DNA of 44,663 nucleotides from Alphaproteobacteria bacterium (GCA_006226305.1 SBHG01000204.1:1-44663); one strand, 5' to 3'; shown: positions 28,178 through 38,098, counted from the first letter of the stretch. Numbers and translations are program-made. The notes: generated by a model not told the origin, from the sequence alone.

Positions 28178-29516
28178 GGCGTCCTGCTTTCACAAAATTC
28201 TTCGGATCTCTGGTTTTGCCGTCGAACCAGACTTCATAATGAATATGAGGCCCACTGGCGCGACCACTGCTTCCGAGCAATCCAACGGTATCCCCGAATT
28301 CGATAGTATCGCCGTTCTTTACTAGAATTTTGTAAAGATGGCCGTAACGGGTTCTAAACCCATGACCATGGTCGACTTGCACCATGCGTCCGTAAGCCCC
28401 CTTGGTGCCGGCAAAAGTTACCTTTCCTGCGCCGGTCGCAAGGACGGCAGAGCGGCGCGGGCCGACAATATCGAGCCCGGAATGGAACGCGGCTTTACGT
28501 GTGAACGGATCGCGCCGAGGGCCATAGGGGCTTGAAAAGCGGGTCATCTGGGAAGTGGGTAAAGCCAAAGGCATCGCCGAGAGTGCCGCTTCCAGGGTTG
28601 CCATGTGATCGAGCTTGAGATCGATCCGGTAAACCTGGCGTTGGAAATCATCGAGCCGTTCGACCTGTTCTTCGCTTCCGTCAAAATCCGCCAGGGCAAT
28701 CAGAGGCCCGCCGACAGCGGATTCAGACGGGTTGAACTTCGACAGCACGGAATCCAGATTAAGCCCTGTCGTTTCGATATAGCTCTCATATTGTTCAATG
28801 GCGCGGCTGGTGCGCTCTTCAACCAGCGCCATTTCTTCAGACCGGCTGCGATTGATCTGTGTCACCCGCTCATCAAGCTTGGTGACCTTGTCGCTCACTT
28901 GCGCTGTGTTGTGGTGAAGGGTCAGTCGTCCGTTCGAAACCGCGCGCATGACCTGAGCCACATAAGTGATGTTGGCGTCCTGATCGTTGACCCCCATGCG
29001 CGAGACGCGGCGGGCCGGTTCCAAATCTGTGACCTGCATCAGCTGGATCGAGCGCTTGTTGTCATTCTCGCTTGCCGAAGCGAGCTTACCGAGCCGCTCG
29101 CGCACCTCTTCAAAATCCGCCTGGGTTGCTGCCTGGCGATTGATGAAGGTTTGTAGCTGGCCGTGTTTGGCCTCAAGTTCTTTGGTGGTCTCCTCAAAGC
29201 GCTCCTGTGCCAAGGCCAGAACAGCGTTCAGCTCATCGTAAGCCGACTGCATCTCCGACATCTTGACCTCATACTCGATCTTCGTCGCTTGCAGCTGCTT
29301 CTGCTTTGAATTGATGATTTGCTCTTTGAACACGACGTTGACGGTCGCGTAGGCAACCCACGTCAAAAACGCAAATGAAACTATCGCCAGCCCGATCTGA
29401 TTACGCGCGGACAAGGAGATAAAACGAACCTCACCGTGGCTACGGTGATAGAACTGTCGCTCTGGGAACCAGCGACCAAGTACCGACTTAACGGTGGACA
29501 CAAAGCCTGTGGCCAT
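28161..29516 (-). CDS. M23 family metallopeptidase (LmdC/DUF5930-like) with N-terminal TM and coiled coil
   Basis: N-terminal TM (IGLAIVSFAFLTWVAYATVNVVF), coiled coil, C-terminal M23 domain (FHSGLDIVGPRRSAVLATGAGKVTFAG...HGFRTRYGHL...GSSGRASGPHIHYEVWFDG). Overlaps bactofilin 2 start by 17 nt. Confidence 0.93.
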   Translation of the reverse strand: MATGFVSTVKSVLGRWFPERQFYHRSHGEVRFISLSARNQIGLAIVSFAFLTWVAYATVNVVFKEQIINSKQKQLQATKIEYEVKMSEMQSAYDELNAVLALAQERFEETTKELEAKHGQLQTFINRQAATQADFEEVRERLGKLASASENDNKRSIQLMQVTDLEPARRVSRMGVNDQDANITYVAQVMRAVSNGRLTLHHNTAQVSDKVTKLDERVTQINRSRSEEMALVEERTSRAIEQYESYIETTGLNLDSVLSKFNPSESAVGGPLIALADFDGSEEQVERLDDFQRQVYRIDLKLDHMATLEAALSAMPLALPTSQMTRFSSPYGPRRDPFTRKAAFHSGLDIVGPRRSAVLATGAGKVTFAGTKGAYGRMVQVDHGHGFRTRYGHLYKILVKNGDTIEFGDTVGLLGSSGRASGPHIHYEVWFDGKTRDPKNFVKAGRHVLKS

Positions 29517-29617
29517 CGAAAACTTCCCTCGAATTCATGAACATGTTGCCCCTACCCAAGCGGTATTCCACCGAAAAATCGGCAAAGAATCAAGGGGCTC
29601 CATGCATTTTTGAAGCA

Positions 29618-29633
29618 TTAAACTTCAGTTAAC
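29618..29633. promoter_or_regulatory. CtrA-type site TTAA-ACTTCAG-TTAAC upstream of M23-bactofilin 2 operon
   Basis: Exact TTAA-N7-TTAAC, 102 nt upstream of the M23 gene start at 29516; GAATC (CcrM-type site) nearby at 29587. Confidence 0.6.
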
Positions 29634-29650
29634 GTTACCCGCCTTTAAAC

Positions 29651-30460
29651 TCACCTTGCCAGAGGGGTGTAAAAGTTCGGTAAAAGACCCGCCGCCTCAC
29701 GGGCAGCCTCGTTGAAGGGCGGCTTGAGCGAGCCCTTAAAATAGGTCGAAACAAGGGTGTGAAATGTCCTCTCAGGCGCAGTTTTCTGCGCTTTACATCC
29801 CCGTCCAAACCATTTGGTCCCAACCGCCACATGGCCGATCTCTTCTTCGTAGATCTGGTTCAGAACCCGGGCACTGGGTTCATCACCCGCCTCGACAAGC
29901 TTATCAATGGTCTGAGGGCTGACGTCAAGTCCGCGTGCTTCCAGCACCAGGGGCACCACCGCAAGCCGGGCCAGCCAGTCGTTGCGGGTCTCAAAAGCGG
30001 CCTCCCACAAGCCGTCGTGCGCGGGCAGGGCGCCATAAAAGCTACCCAGCGCTTCAAGTCGCGCTGATAACAAGTTGAAATGATTGCACTCTTCCAGACC
30101 GACCTGCATCCAGTCCGAGATAAAGTCCTCAACACAGCCGGTCAATTCGGCGCATTGGCTGGAAAACCGGGCAATCATGTCGAAGGCCAGATCTATGGCG
30201 TTGAGCTCAATATGGGCAAGCGAATGGAGCAAGGCGATGCGCCCGTCCTGGCTTCCCAGGCGCCGTCGCGGCATATCCTTCGGCGCCAAAAGCACTGGCT
30301 GAGCCGGCCGCGCGGGTCGGTCAGGGAGGGGGCGAGCCGTCCGCTCCAGCGAAAGCGCTCCCCCGGCCCAGGTTCGGGCGACCAAAAGCCCCTTTGCAGC
30401 TTTGTCCGCCGCCCCGGCAGTGGCCAAAACCTCTTGGGCGGCGTCAAAAACAGAAGTCAC
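29651..30460 (-). CDS. DUF455 family ferritin-like protein
   Basis: Ferritin-like diiron motif candidates LAHIELNAIDLAFD, GLEECNHFNLL, YEEEIGHVAVGTKWF. Confidence 0.9.
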   Translation of the reverse strand: MTSVFDAAQEVLATAGAADKAAKGLLVARTWAGGALSLERTARPLPDRPARPAQPVLLAPKDMPRRRLGSQDGRIALLHSLAHIELNAIDLAFDMIARFSSQCAELTGCVEDFISDWMQVGLEECNHFNLLSARLEALGSFYGALPAHDGLWEAAFETRNDWLARLAVVPLVLEARGLDVSPQTIDKLVEAGDEPSARVLNQIYEEEIGHVAVGTKWFGRGCKAQKTAPERTFHTLVSTYFKGSLKPPFNEAAREAAGLLPNFYTPLAR

Positions 30461-30930
30461 TTCAAGGCCTTAACTGCCTCAAGGACGGCGTCAACATGGC
30501 CTTTGACTTTGACCTTGCGCCAGACCTCGCGCACGATCCCTTTTTCATCAATCAGAAAAGTCGACCGATCTATGCCCATATATTCCCGGCCATAAAGCTT
30601 TTTGAGGATCCAGGAGCCATAACGCTCAATCACGTCACTGTCCGCGTCGGAGGCCAGAGGGATTTTGAGCCCTTCCTTCTCGATGAATTTTTCGTGCCGG
30701 GCGAGGGAATCCTTGGAGACCCCAAGAACTTTGGCCCCCGCCCGGGCAAAGGCGGCTTTTTGCGCGCTAAACTCTTTACTTTCTGTCGTACAGCCCGGTG
30801 TCATGTCCTTGGGATAAAAGAACATCACCAGTTTTTCGCCCTTAAAGTCTTTCAGGGCGATCTTTCCGCCGCCGCTCACGGGCATCGAAAACGCGGGGGC
30901 CTTGTCACCGGCCTTAAGGCTGTCACTCAT
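30457..30930 (-). CDS. bcp: Thioredoxin-dependent peroxiredoxin (BCP type)
   Basis: LVMFFYPKDMTPGCTTESKEFSAQKAAFARAGAKVLGVSKDS. Confidence 0.96.
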   Translation of the reverse strand: MSDSLKAGDKAPAFSMPVSGGGKIALKDFKGEKLVMFFYPKDMTPGCTTESKEFSAQKAAFARAGAKVLGVSKDSLARHEKFIEKEGLKIPLASDADSDVIERYGSWILKKLYGREYMGIDRSTFLIDEKGIVREVWRKVKVKGHVDAVLEAVKALK

Positions 30931-31299
30931 CGGATACTATCTCCTTGGTTTCAAAGGGAAGTTTGCGTATAGGGTGTTTTAACGCGGCGGGCAGCTGGCT
31001 TGAAGTCTCTTTTTGCTCATATTTTTGTCCCTATTGTCTTTTATCCTGACTTTAAACTCGATATGAGAGCGCCATGTTTGTTCGATCCGCTCCACTTGTG
31101 GACGGATTGGGATATTGTTGAATTATCAAAGTCTTATATTTAGCATGCCCCAATAAAACAGGGTCCCCCAGCGTCACCGATTCGGGAAATTTGAGAATCG
31201 TCAGGCGCTGAAAGAATACCGCTGATGGCGCCTTAGGGGGTCGGCAAAGGCAAAAAATGTCGACAAAGGCCAGGTCAGCGAGCCGAAAGTTTTGTATCT

Positions 31300-34200
31300 G
31301 TGGTCAGATCGTCCTTAAGAGTCACACTCCTCCATATCATGGAGATCGCAGCCGGTGTCGCGGCTGTCATGGTTGTGCTCGTGGGTGTTTTGTTTTGGCA
31401 GCTCTCAAAAGGCCCGGTCTCTTTTGGTCGCTTTACCTCCCAGATTGAGAGCATCCTAAGCGCGTCCGCCGATAACATTGAGGTTGAGATTTCCGATGCC
31501 CAGCTCGTGTGGTCGCAGGAGGATCGGACCATCAATCTGACGGCTGTCGACGTTCAGATTAACGACGACAACGGCATATTGATCGGTCAGGTACCTACTG
31601 TAGAGATCGATCTTTCCCTGCCGGACCTCTTTAAAGGGCAGCTCAATCTGACCCGCATTGAATTGCAAGGCCCCTCGGCCATGATTGTGAGGCGGCGCAA
31701 TGGCTCTTTTGAGTTGGGCTTTCCGCAGGAGGCCGAGGCCGCGGCTGCGGCGATGCCGACCCAGCAGGATCGCGGCAAAGTCTTTTCCTGGCTGATTGAT
31801 GAGCTCAACACCGAAACGCGCTCTCGCTCTCCCATCGCGTCTTTACAGCGATTTACGATTTCTGACGCCGAAATCGAATTTTTTGACGAAACATCCGGTA
31901 GCCTGTGGGTTGCGCCGCGCGCGTTGGTTTCGATTGCCAGAGGGCAGGCGGGTCTGGCCTGGAACATGTCCGGCGACGTGCGTGTCGGTCCGGAAAATGT
32001 CCAGGTCATGATAATTGGCCATATCGACCCTCAAACAAATGAGATCGACTCGTCTTTGCAGTTCTCCGATCTGTCGCCCTCAAGTTTCGCCTCCAAATCC
32101 AATTATTTTTCTGATCTTTCGGAGTTGAATTTTCCGGTTCGCGGCGAAGCGCGCATTCAGATCGACAGCGATGGCGAGCTTAAGCACGCCGATTTGGAGC
32201 TGTCGGTTGGTGAGGGCAGTTTCCGGTTCGTTGAATTCGGAGACGAGACCGTGCCAGTGGAATATGGAGCTTTCTCAGCTGCTTATGACGGAGACCGGCA
32301 ATGGTTTGATATCCGCCGTTTGCACTTTGTCGCTGGTGAAAATAAAGCCACCCTGGGCGGTACGGCGCAGGTGTCCTTTAAAACCGATGAGCGACTGAGG
32401 TTCCTCGGCCTCCGGTTTGATCTCTCGGGGCAGGACCTCTCGTTCAATTTGCCGGTGCGCATGAAACACGTTGTGACGATTGACGACCTTAGCTTGCAAG
32501 GGGTGTTGGACTTTGAGGACCGGCGCTTGCGTCTGGACAAACTGGCCCTTGATATCGACAAAACCAGCATTGAACTGCAGGGCGATCTTTATCAGGCGGA
32601 TCCCACACCTGCAGTAGTTGCCACCGGTACGCTGAAAAACCTTCCGACAGATATGATCGATGTGCTGTGGCCGCGCGACATGGCACTTGGCGCCCGCGAC
32701 TGGATTACGGCCAACATCGAAGGTGGTCTGATAGGTCGGGGGGATCTCACCATCAATGCCGCAGTGGGTGACTTTGCGGATCTGCCCAACCATCCGGATG
32801 CTGTCAATTTTGTATTTGATGTCCAGGACGCAGCAGTCACCTACGTGAAAGGCCTGCCACGACTGGAGGGCGCCGCTGCCGACATGGTGCTCACCGGAGA
32901 AACCTTTGATCTTGTCTTGAAGAACGGGCAGGTACGCGAGGTGGTGGAAGCCCCGCTCACGGTGGCGAAAGGGTCAACCGTGCGCATTGAACACCTTTCG
33001 ATCAAGGGAAGCCCAATTCTGATCGAGACGACAGTTTCTGGCGCCGCCAATGACATCCTGACCCTGATCGATCAACCGCCATTGGGATACCTCAAGCGTT
33101 TTGGCGCCGATCCGGCAAAATATCGCGGGCGCGGGTCGGCGACGATGAGTTTTTCCATTCCCTCGCTGCGCCATGTTCCGCTTGAGGATATCGGGTTCGA
33201 GGCCAAGGCGCGGGTCGATGAGGTCGATATTCTCAACCTCTTCGCAGAACTTAGTGTCGATGGCGGCTATATTGATCTGGATATCAATCTCCAGGGGTTA
33301 ACCGGCGTTGGCGAAATCTTGATCGAGGGCGCGCCGACGAAAGTTCGGTGGGATGAAGATTTTAGCAATCAGTCGAGCGACACCTCCAAATATGTGCTTG
33401 ATCTGAATTTCAATCCCTCAACCCAAATCGATTGGGGGCTCGATACCGGCGGCGCCATTACCGGTGATGTGCCCGTGCGCATTGTCGCAAAGGGAAGCGG
33501 CTCAAACATTTCCGAAGTGCGCGTGAAGGCAAATATGACCCCGGCGAGCATTCAGGTTGCTGCCATGGAGTATTACAAAGAGTCGGGCCGAAAGGCCGAA
33601 GCTAGCATGCTGGTTAAATTTACCAAAACCGGCGAGTTGCATCTGCAGGATTTTGTAGTGGCCGGCGAGGCTTTGGGCGTTGAAGGCAGCATGTCGTTGG
33701 CCCGAGACGGCAAGCTCAAAGAGGCTTTGTTCAAACGCATTTGGGTGGATGATTTTGTAGATGTGCGCTTTCGGGCGGACAGAGACGCCGATGATGACCA
33801 GCTCCACATCTCAATTATCGGAGACTATTTCAATATCGCGCCATTCCTGGAAGATATGATGGTTGAGTTTGGTGGCGGAGACCCGTCGGAGGAGGAAAGT
33901 CGCCGCGAATTGACCTCACCCTGGACATTTGAAGCGCAGGTCAACGATCTCTATTTGCGTAAAGGCGTGGCGCTGCGCGATGTCGTCTTTGATATTGAAT
34001 CGGATGGTGAGAAATTCACGGCCCTTGATCTCAATGGTACGTTCCATGACAGCGGTACGGTTTTCGCCTCGTTAGCCCAGGACGACGAAGGTCGCCGCAA
34101 TCTGACGATTACCTCCTCAGACGGCGGACGGATTATCAAAGGCATTACAGGCGTGGATCAAATGGTTGGCGGCGAGCTGTCATTAAAGATGCAGTTTGAC

Positions 34201-34929
34201 GACGCCCCGCTGGCTGACGGCACCGCCAAGGATGATTACACCGATACAGAGGTTTTGAACGCCTACGCGCTCGCCCAGGCGCGTGCAGAAGAAGGCAAGG
34301 AGCTTTCATTGGAAGACGAGGCGGTCAAAGAAGCCCTCAAGGATCGGCAACAAAGTTACAAAAATGTCACTTCATCCAGTTCGATGACAGGATACCTCAA
34401 GGTCGACAATTTTAAAATTGTCAAAGCTCCGCTTTTGGCCCAGCTCCTTACAGTCGGGTCCCTGCGCGGATTGGCCGACACGCTGAACGGCGACGGTATT
34501 CACTTCCAGAGCCTGAAGGCACCGTTTACCGTCAATGATGAAGGTGTCATTGGGATTTCTGATGCGACAGCGTCTGGCTCTGCTCTTGGCCTGACCCTGG
34601 TGGGCACCTTTGACCAGGGCAACAACACAACGGACTTCCAAGGCACGATTGTGCCGTCTTACACACTGAATTCCGCCCTCGGCAATTTGCCCATCGTTGG
34701 CCCCATGTTGGTGTCGCGCACCGGAGAAGGCATTTTCGCGTTTACCTATGGCATTACCGGGCCGACAAGCGGCCCCTCGGTCTATGTCAATCCGCTATCG
34801 GGACTGGCGCCCGGCTTCTTCCGCCGGATATTCCAAGGTGGTGACCAGCGAGAGGCAACCCGCGTTCCCGTCGAGCAGTTCGAAGAGACCGATGAGGAAG
34901 AGAAGACCCCAACAACCGAAGTCCAGTAG
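31300..34929 (+). CDS. AsmA-like/YhdP (DUF3971-type) family envelope protein
   Basis: 1209 aa, N-terminal TM, repetitive beta-rich body, C-terminal AsmA-like segment (MTGYLKVDNFKIVKAPLLAQLLTVGSLRGLADTLNGDGIHFQSLKAPFTV...PIVGPMLVSRTGEGIFAFTYGITGP). Confidence 0.9.
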   Translation: MVRSSLRVTLLHIMEIAAGVAAVMVVLVGVLFWQLSKGPVSFGRFTSQIESILSASADNIEVEISDAQLVWSQEDRTINLTAVDVQINDDNGILIGQVPTVEIDLSLPDLFKGQLNLTRIELQGPSAMIVRRRNGSFELGFPQEAEAAAAAMPTQQDRGKVFSWLIDELNTETRSRSPIASLQRFTISDAEIEFFDETSGSLWVAPRALVSIARGQAGLAWNMSGDVRVGPENVQVMIIGHIDPQTNEIDSSLQFSDLSPSSFASKSNYFSDLSELNFPVRGEARIQIDSDGELKHADLELSVGEGSFRFVEFGDETVPVEYGAFSAAYDGDRQWFDIRRLHFVAGENKATLGGTAQVSFKTDERLRFLGLRFDLSGQDLSFNLPVRMKHVVTIDDLSLQGVLDFEDRRLRLDKLALDIDKTSIELQGDLYQADPTPAVVATGTLKNLPTDMIDVLWPRDMALGARDWITANIEGGLIGRGDLTINAAVGDFADLPNHPDAVNFVFDVQDAAVTYVKGLPRLEGAAADMVLTGETFDLVLKNGQVREVVEAPLTVAKGSTVRIEHLSIKGSPILIETTVSGAANDILTLIDQPPLGYLKRFGADPAKYRGRGSATMSFSIPSLRHVPLEDIGFEAKARVDEVDILNLFAELSVDGGYIDLDINLQGLTGVGEILIEGAPTKVRWDEDFSNQSSDTSKYVLDLNFNPSTQIDWGLDTGGAITGDVPVRIVAKGSGSNISEVRVKANMTPASIQVAAMEYYKESGRKAEASMLVKFTKTGELHLQDFVVAGEALGVEGSMSLARDGKLKEALFKRIWVDDFVDVRFRADRDADDDQLHISIIGDYFNIAPFLEDMMVEFGGGDPSEEESRRELTSPWTFEAQVNDLYLRKGVALRDVVFDIESDGEKFTALDLNGTFHDSGTVFASLAQDDEGRRNLTITSSDGGRIIKGITGVDQMVGGELSLKMQFDDAPLADGTAKDDYTDTEVLNAYALAQARAEEGKELSLEDEAVKEALKDRQQSYKNVTSSSSMTGYLKVDNFKIVKAPLLAQLLTVGSLRGLADTLNGDGIHFQSLKAPFTVNDEGVIGISDATASGSALGLTLVGTFDQGNNTTDFQGTIVPSYTLNSALGNLPIVGPMLVSRTGEGIFAFTYGITGPTSGPSVYVNPLSGLAPGFFRRIFQGGDQREATRVPVEQFEETDEEEKTPTTEVQ

Positions 34930-34931
34930 CG

Positions 34932-36197
34932 TCAGACCGGTTTAACCAGCACGTGGCGTTTCTTGCCGAAGGAAAGTTTGACGACGCCTTCCTCATTAAG
35001 GTCAGCTTCGCTCACTTGCCGCTGATCATCTGTCAGGCCCGCGTCGTTGATTTTCAGGCCGCCGCCTTTGATCTGACGGCGCGCTTCACCGTTCGACTGG
35101 GTAAGACCCGCCGCCGTAAAGAGCTCTGGCGCCCAGATGCCGTCCTTCAGAGCGGTCGCCGGGACCTCGATCGTAGGAAGGCCAGCCGCAGAAAGCCCTT
35201 CTTCAAAGGCCTGCCGGGCGGTCTCCGCAGCCTGTGCGGCGGCCTCGGCGCCATGGATCATGGTTGTCGCTTCATTGGCGAGGACTTTCTTGGCCTCGTT
35301 GATTTCCTGACCATCAAGAGCTTCAAGTCGCTTTATCTCGTCCAAAGGCAGTTCGGTAAAGCGGCGCAGGAAAACGCCTACATCAGCGTCTTCGCAATTA
35401 CGCCAATACTGCCAATAATCATAAGGCGAACACATATCTTCATTGAGCCAGACAGCGCCGCCAACGGTTTTACCCATCTTCTGGCCAGAGGCGGTAGAGA
35501 GCAGCGGTGTTGTCAGGCCGAAAACCTGAGCCTGATCTTTGCGACGGCAAAGTTCAACGCCGTTGACAATATTGCCCCACTGATCCGAACCGCCCATCTG
35601 AAGTGTACAGCCGTAACGATTGTAGAGTTCGTGATAGTCAAAGGCCTGCATCAACATATAGTTGAACTCGAGGAACGTCATGGGCTGTTCCCGGCTGAGA
35701 CGCAGTTTGACGCTGTCAAATGTCAGCATGCGGTTGATGGTAAAATGAGTGCCGTAATCGCGCAGAAATTCGACATAACCAAGCTTGGACAGCCAGTCGT
35801 CATTGTTCACCATAAGGGCGTCAGTTTTTTTGTTTCCAAAAGTCAACAACTTGTCGAACACCTTGCGTATGCCTGCCATGTTCTCCGCGATCTTTTCATC
35901 GCTGAGAAGAGGCCGCGACTCGTCTTTGTCCGTCGGATCGCCAACCTTGGTGGTGCCGCCGCCCAGAAGCGCAATCGGTTTATGACCGGCCTTCTGCAGA
36001 TGGCGCAGCATCATGATCTGGATCAAACTGCCCACATGAAGGCTTGTGGCGGTGCAATCAAAGCCGATATAACCTGTCACCGTTCCATCCACTAGCGCCT
36101 GGTCGAGCGCCGTTTCATCGGTACATTGGTGAATGAAGCCCCGTTCAAACAGGGTGTTCATGAAATCTGACTTATAATTTGCCATTTGGGTTGCCAC
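34932..36197 (-). CDS. tyrS: Tyrosyl-tRNA synthetase
   Basis: [65 protein letters not shown]. Confidence 0.98.
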   Translation of the reverse strand: MATQMANYKSDFMNTLFERGFIHQCTDETALDQALVDGTVTGYIGFDCTATSLHVGSLIQIMMLRHLQKAGHKPIALLGGGTTKVGDPTDKDESRPLLSDEKIAENMAGIRKVFDKLLTFGNKKTDALMVNNDDWLSKLGYVEFLRDYGTHFTINRMLTFDSVKLRLSREQPMTFLEFNYMLMQAFDYHELYNRYGCTLQMGGSDQWGNIVNGVELCRRKDQAQVFGLTTPLLSTASGQKMGKTVGGAVWLNEDMCSPYDYWQYWRNCEDADVGVFLRRFTELPLDEIKRLEALDGQEINEAKKVLANEATTMIHGAEAAAQAAETARQAFEEGLSAAGLPTIEVPATALKDGIWAPELFTAAGLTQSNGEARRQIKGGGLKINDAGLTDDQRQVSEADLNEEGVVKLSFGKKRHVLVKPV

Positions 36198-36282
36198 AGA
36201 TCTGGATCATTTTCATACTGGTTCAGGCCGGTTGTGTATCATGGCTTTTACCAGAATTGAAAGGGCGAACCCGGGAAAACCC

Positions 36283-37389
36283 ATGGAAAAGAGCTTCACG
36301 GCGTTAGGCCTGATGAGCGGAACCTCGATGGATGGGGTGGATGCGGCCATTCTGCGAACCGACGGGCGGCGGATCATGGGGCGTGGCGGCGAGCTGCAGC
36401 TGGCCTATGACGCCCACATGCGTGGTGCCTTGAAGATGGCTATTACCGGCGCGCATTCACTCACAAAACAGGATTTACCACCAGCCGTGGCAAGGCTGGA
36501 GGAAGCTCTGACCGATGCCCATATCGTCGCCGTTGAACGTCTCCTTGAGAGCGAGGGGCTGCGGCCTCGCGACATCGACTTTATTGGATTTCATGGTCAG
36601 ACCCTGCTCTACGATCCAGCTCGACACCGATGTATCCAATTGGGCGATTCTCAGAGAATGGCGGATCGCACGGGTATTGAGGTGGTGTCTGATTTTCGCG
36701 CGGCGGATCTCGCTCACGGCGGCGAAGGCGCACCTCTGGTGCCGCTCTATCACGCCGCGCTCTTGGGGGAGAGTGGGATTACCGCGCCGGCAGCAATTGT
36801 TAATATCGGCGGCGTTGCCAATATTACTTTCTGCTCTGGCGACAAGATACTCGCTTTTGACACAGGCCCGGGTAACGCGCTGATCGACGACTGGGTCGCG
36901 ACCCATACCGGTCATCCCTATGATTCCTATGGTGCTCTGGGGCTCGTGGGGGAGGTGAACGAAAAAATGGTTGCCGCGCTCATGTCCAATGACTATTTCG
37001 ACAGGCCGCCGCCAAAGGCTCTCGACCGCAATGCCTTCTCAGCCGAACGGCTGGCCCCCCTGTCCATTGAAGACGGCGCGGCGACACTGGCCGCATTTAC
37101 CGCTGAGGCGATTGCCAGGGCGCAAAGTTTTTTACCGGAAGAAGCACGTGGCTGGGTTGTCTGTGGCGGAGGGCGTCACAATGCGACAATCATGCGTGAA
37201 CTTGAAATGCGAGTGCCCGGCGCTGTTCAAACTGCTGAAGAAATTGGGTGGCGCGGAGACGCGTTGGAGGCAGAGGCATTCGCTTTTCTGGCTGTGCGCA
37301 GCTTTTTAGGGCTACCGCTGAGCCTCCCGACCACAACGGGGGTTGCTGCCGCGCAAACCGGCGGCCGCCATTATTCGCCAACAAGCTAG
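36283..37389 (+). CDS. anmK: Anhydro-N-acetylmuramic acid kinase
   Basis: LGLMSGTSMDGVDAAILRTDG...IGFHGQT...PAAIVNIGGVANITFC...FDTGPGNALIDDW. Start at MEKSF preferred. Confidence 0.95.
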   Translation: MEKSFTALGLMSGTSMDGVDAAILRTDGRRIMGRGGELQLAYDAHMRGALKMAITGAHSLTKQDLPPAVARLEEALTDAHIVAVERLLESEGLRPRDIDFIGFHGQTLLYDPARHRCIQLGDSQRMADRTGIEVVSDFRAADLAHGGEGAPLVPLYHAALLGESGITAPAAIVNIGGVANITFCSGDKILAFDTGPGNALIDDWVATHTGHPYDSYGALGLVGEVNEKMVAALMSNDYFDRPPPKALDRNAFSAERLAPLSIEDGAATLAAFTAEAIARAQSFLPEEARGWVVCGGGRHNATIMRELEMRVPGAVQTAEEIGWRGDALEAEAFAFLAVRSFLGLPLSLPTTTGVAAAQTGGRHYSPTS

Positions 37390-37402
37390 GGAAGCAGCGC
37401 GC

Positions 37403-38098
37403 CTATTCCTCTTCGTCGCTGTCCTCAGGATCTTCAGGCGCTTCAAACGGTAAGTCAGCTTCCGCCAGACGGGAATCGAGATAGGTGTCCACTGCCGTAT
37501 TCATCTCTTCAAGACGTGTTTCGAAGAAATGATTGGCGCCCTCGATCTCAACGTGGTCGATGGTGATGCCTTTCTGAGCCGATAGACGGTCAACCAGTTT
37601 CTGGACGTCAACCATTGGCACCACCTGATCCGTCTTGCCGTGCAGAATAAGCCCGGAGGAGGGGCAGGGTGCCAAGAACGAGAAGTCATACATATTGGCC
37701 GGCGGCGCGACGGAAATGAAACCGGCAATTTCCGGGCGGCGCATCAAGAGCTGCATACCAATCCAGGCGCCAAAGGAAAATCCGGCAATCCAGCAATAAC
37801 GGGCATTGGGGTTTTGCTGTTGCAGCCAGTCCAATGCGGCAGCGGCATCAGAAAGCTCACCAACCCCTGAATCGAATTCACCCTGGCTGCGCCCGACGCC
37901 CCTAAAGTTGAAGCGCAGGGTAGAAAACCCCCGGCGCTGGAACGTATAGAACATGTCGTAAACGACCCGATTGTTCATGGTTCCGCCGAATTGCGGCTGC
38001 GGATGGAGAATAAGCGCCATCGGTGCATTGGCGTCGGCTCCGGGCTGGTAGCGTCCCTGCAGTCGTCCCGCGGGGCCAGTGAAAATGACTTCAGGCAT
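37403..38098 (-). CDS. Alpha/beta hydrolase
   Basis: LILHPQPQFGGTMNNRVVYDMFYTFQRRGFSTLRFNFRGVGRSQGEFDSGVGELSDAAAALDWL; nucleophile elbow GFSFG. Confidence 0.93.
   Translation of the reverse strand: MPEVIFTGPAGRLQGRYQPGADANAPMALILHPQPQFGGTMNNRVVYDMFYTFQRRGFSTLRFNFRGVGRSQGEFDSGVGELSDAAAALDWLQQQNPNARYCWIAGFSFGAWIGMQLLMRRPEIAGFISVAPPANMYDFSFLAPCPSSGLILHGKTDQVVPMVDVQKLVDRLSAQKGITIDHVEIEGANHFFETRLEEMNTAVDTYLDSRLAEADLPFEAPEDPEDSDEEE

Noticed and set aside
34953-36095. 380-aa plus-strand ORF
   Set aside because: Antisense to tyrS, which is unambiguous; shadow ORF.
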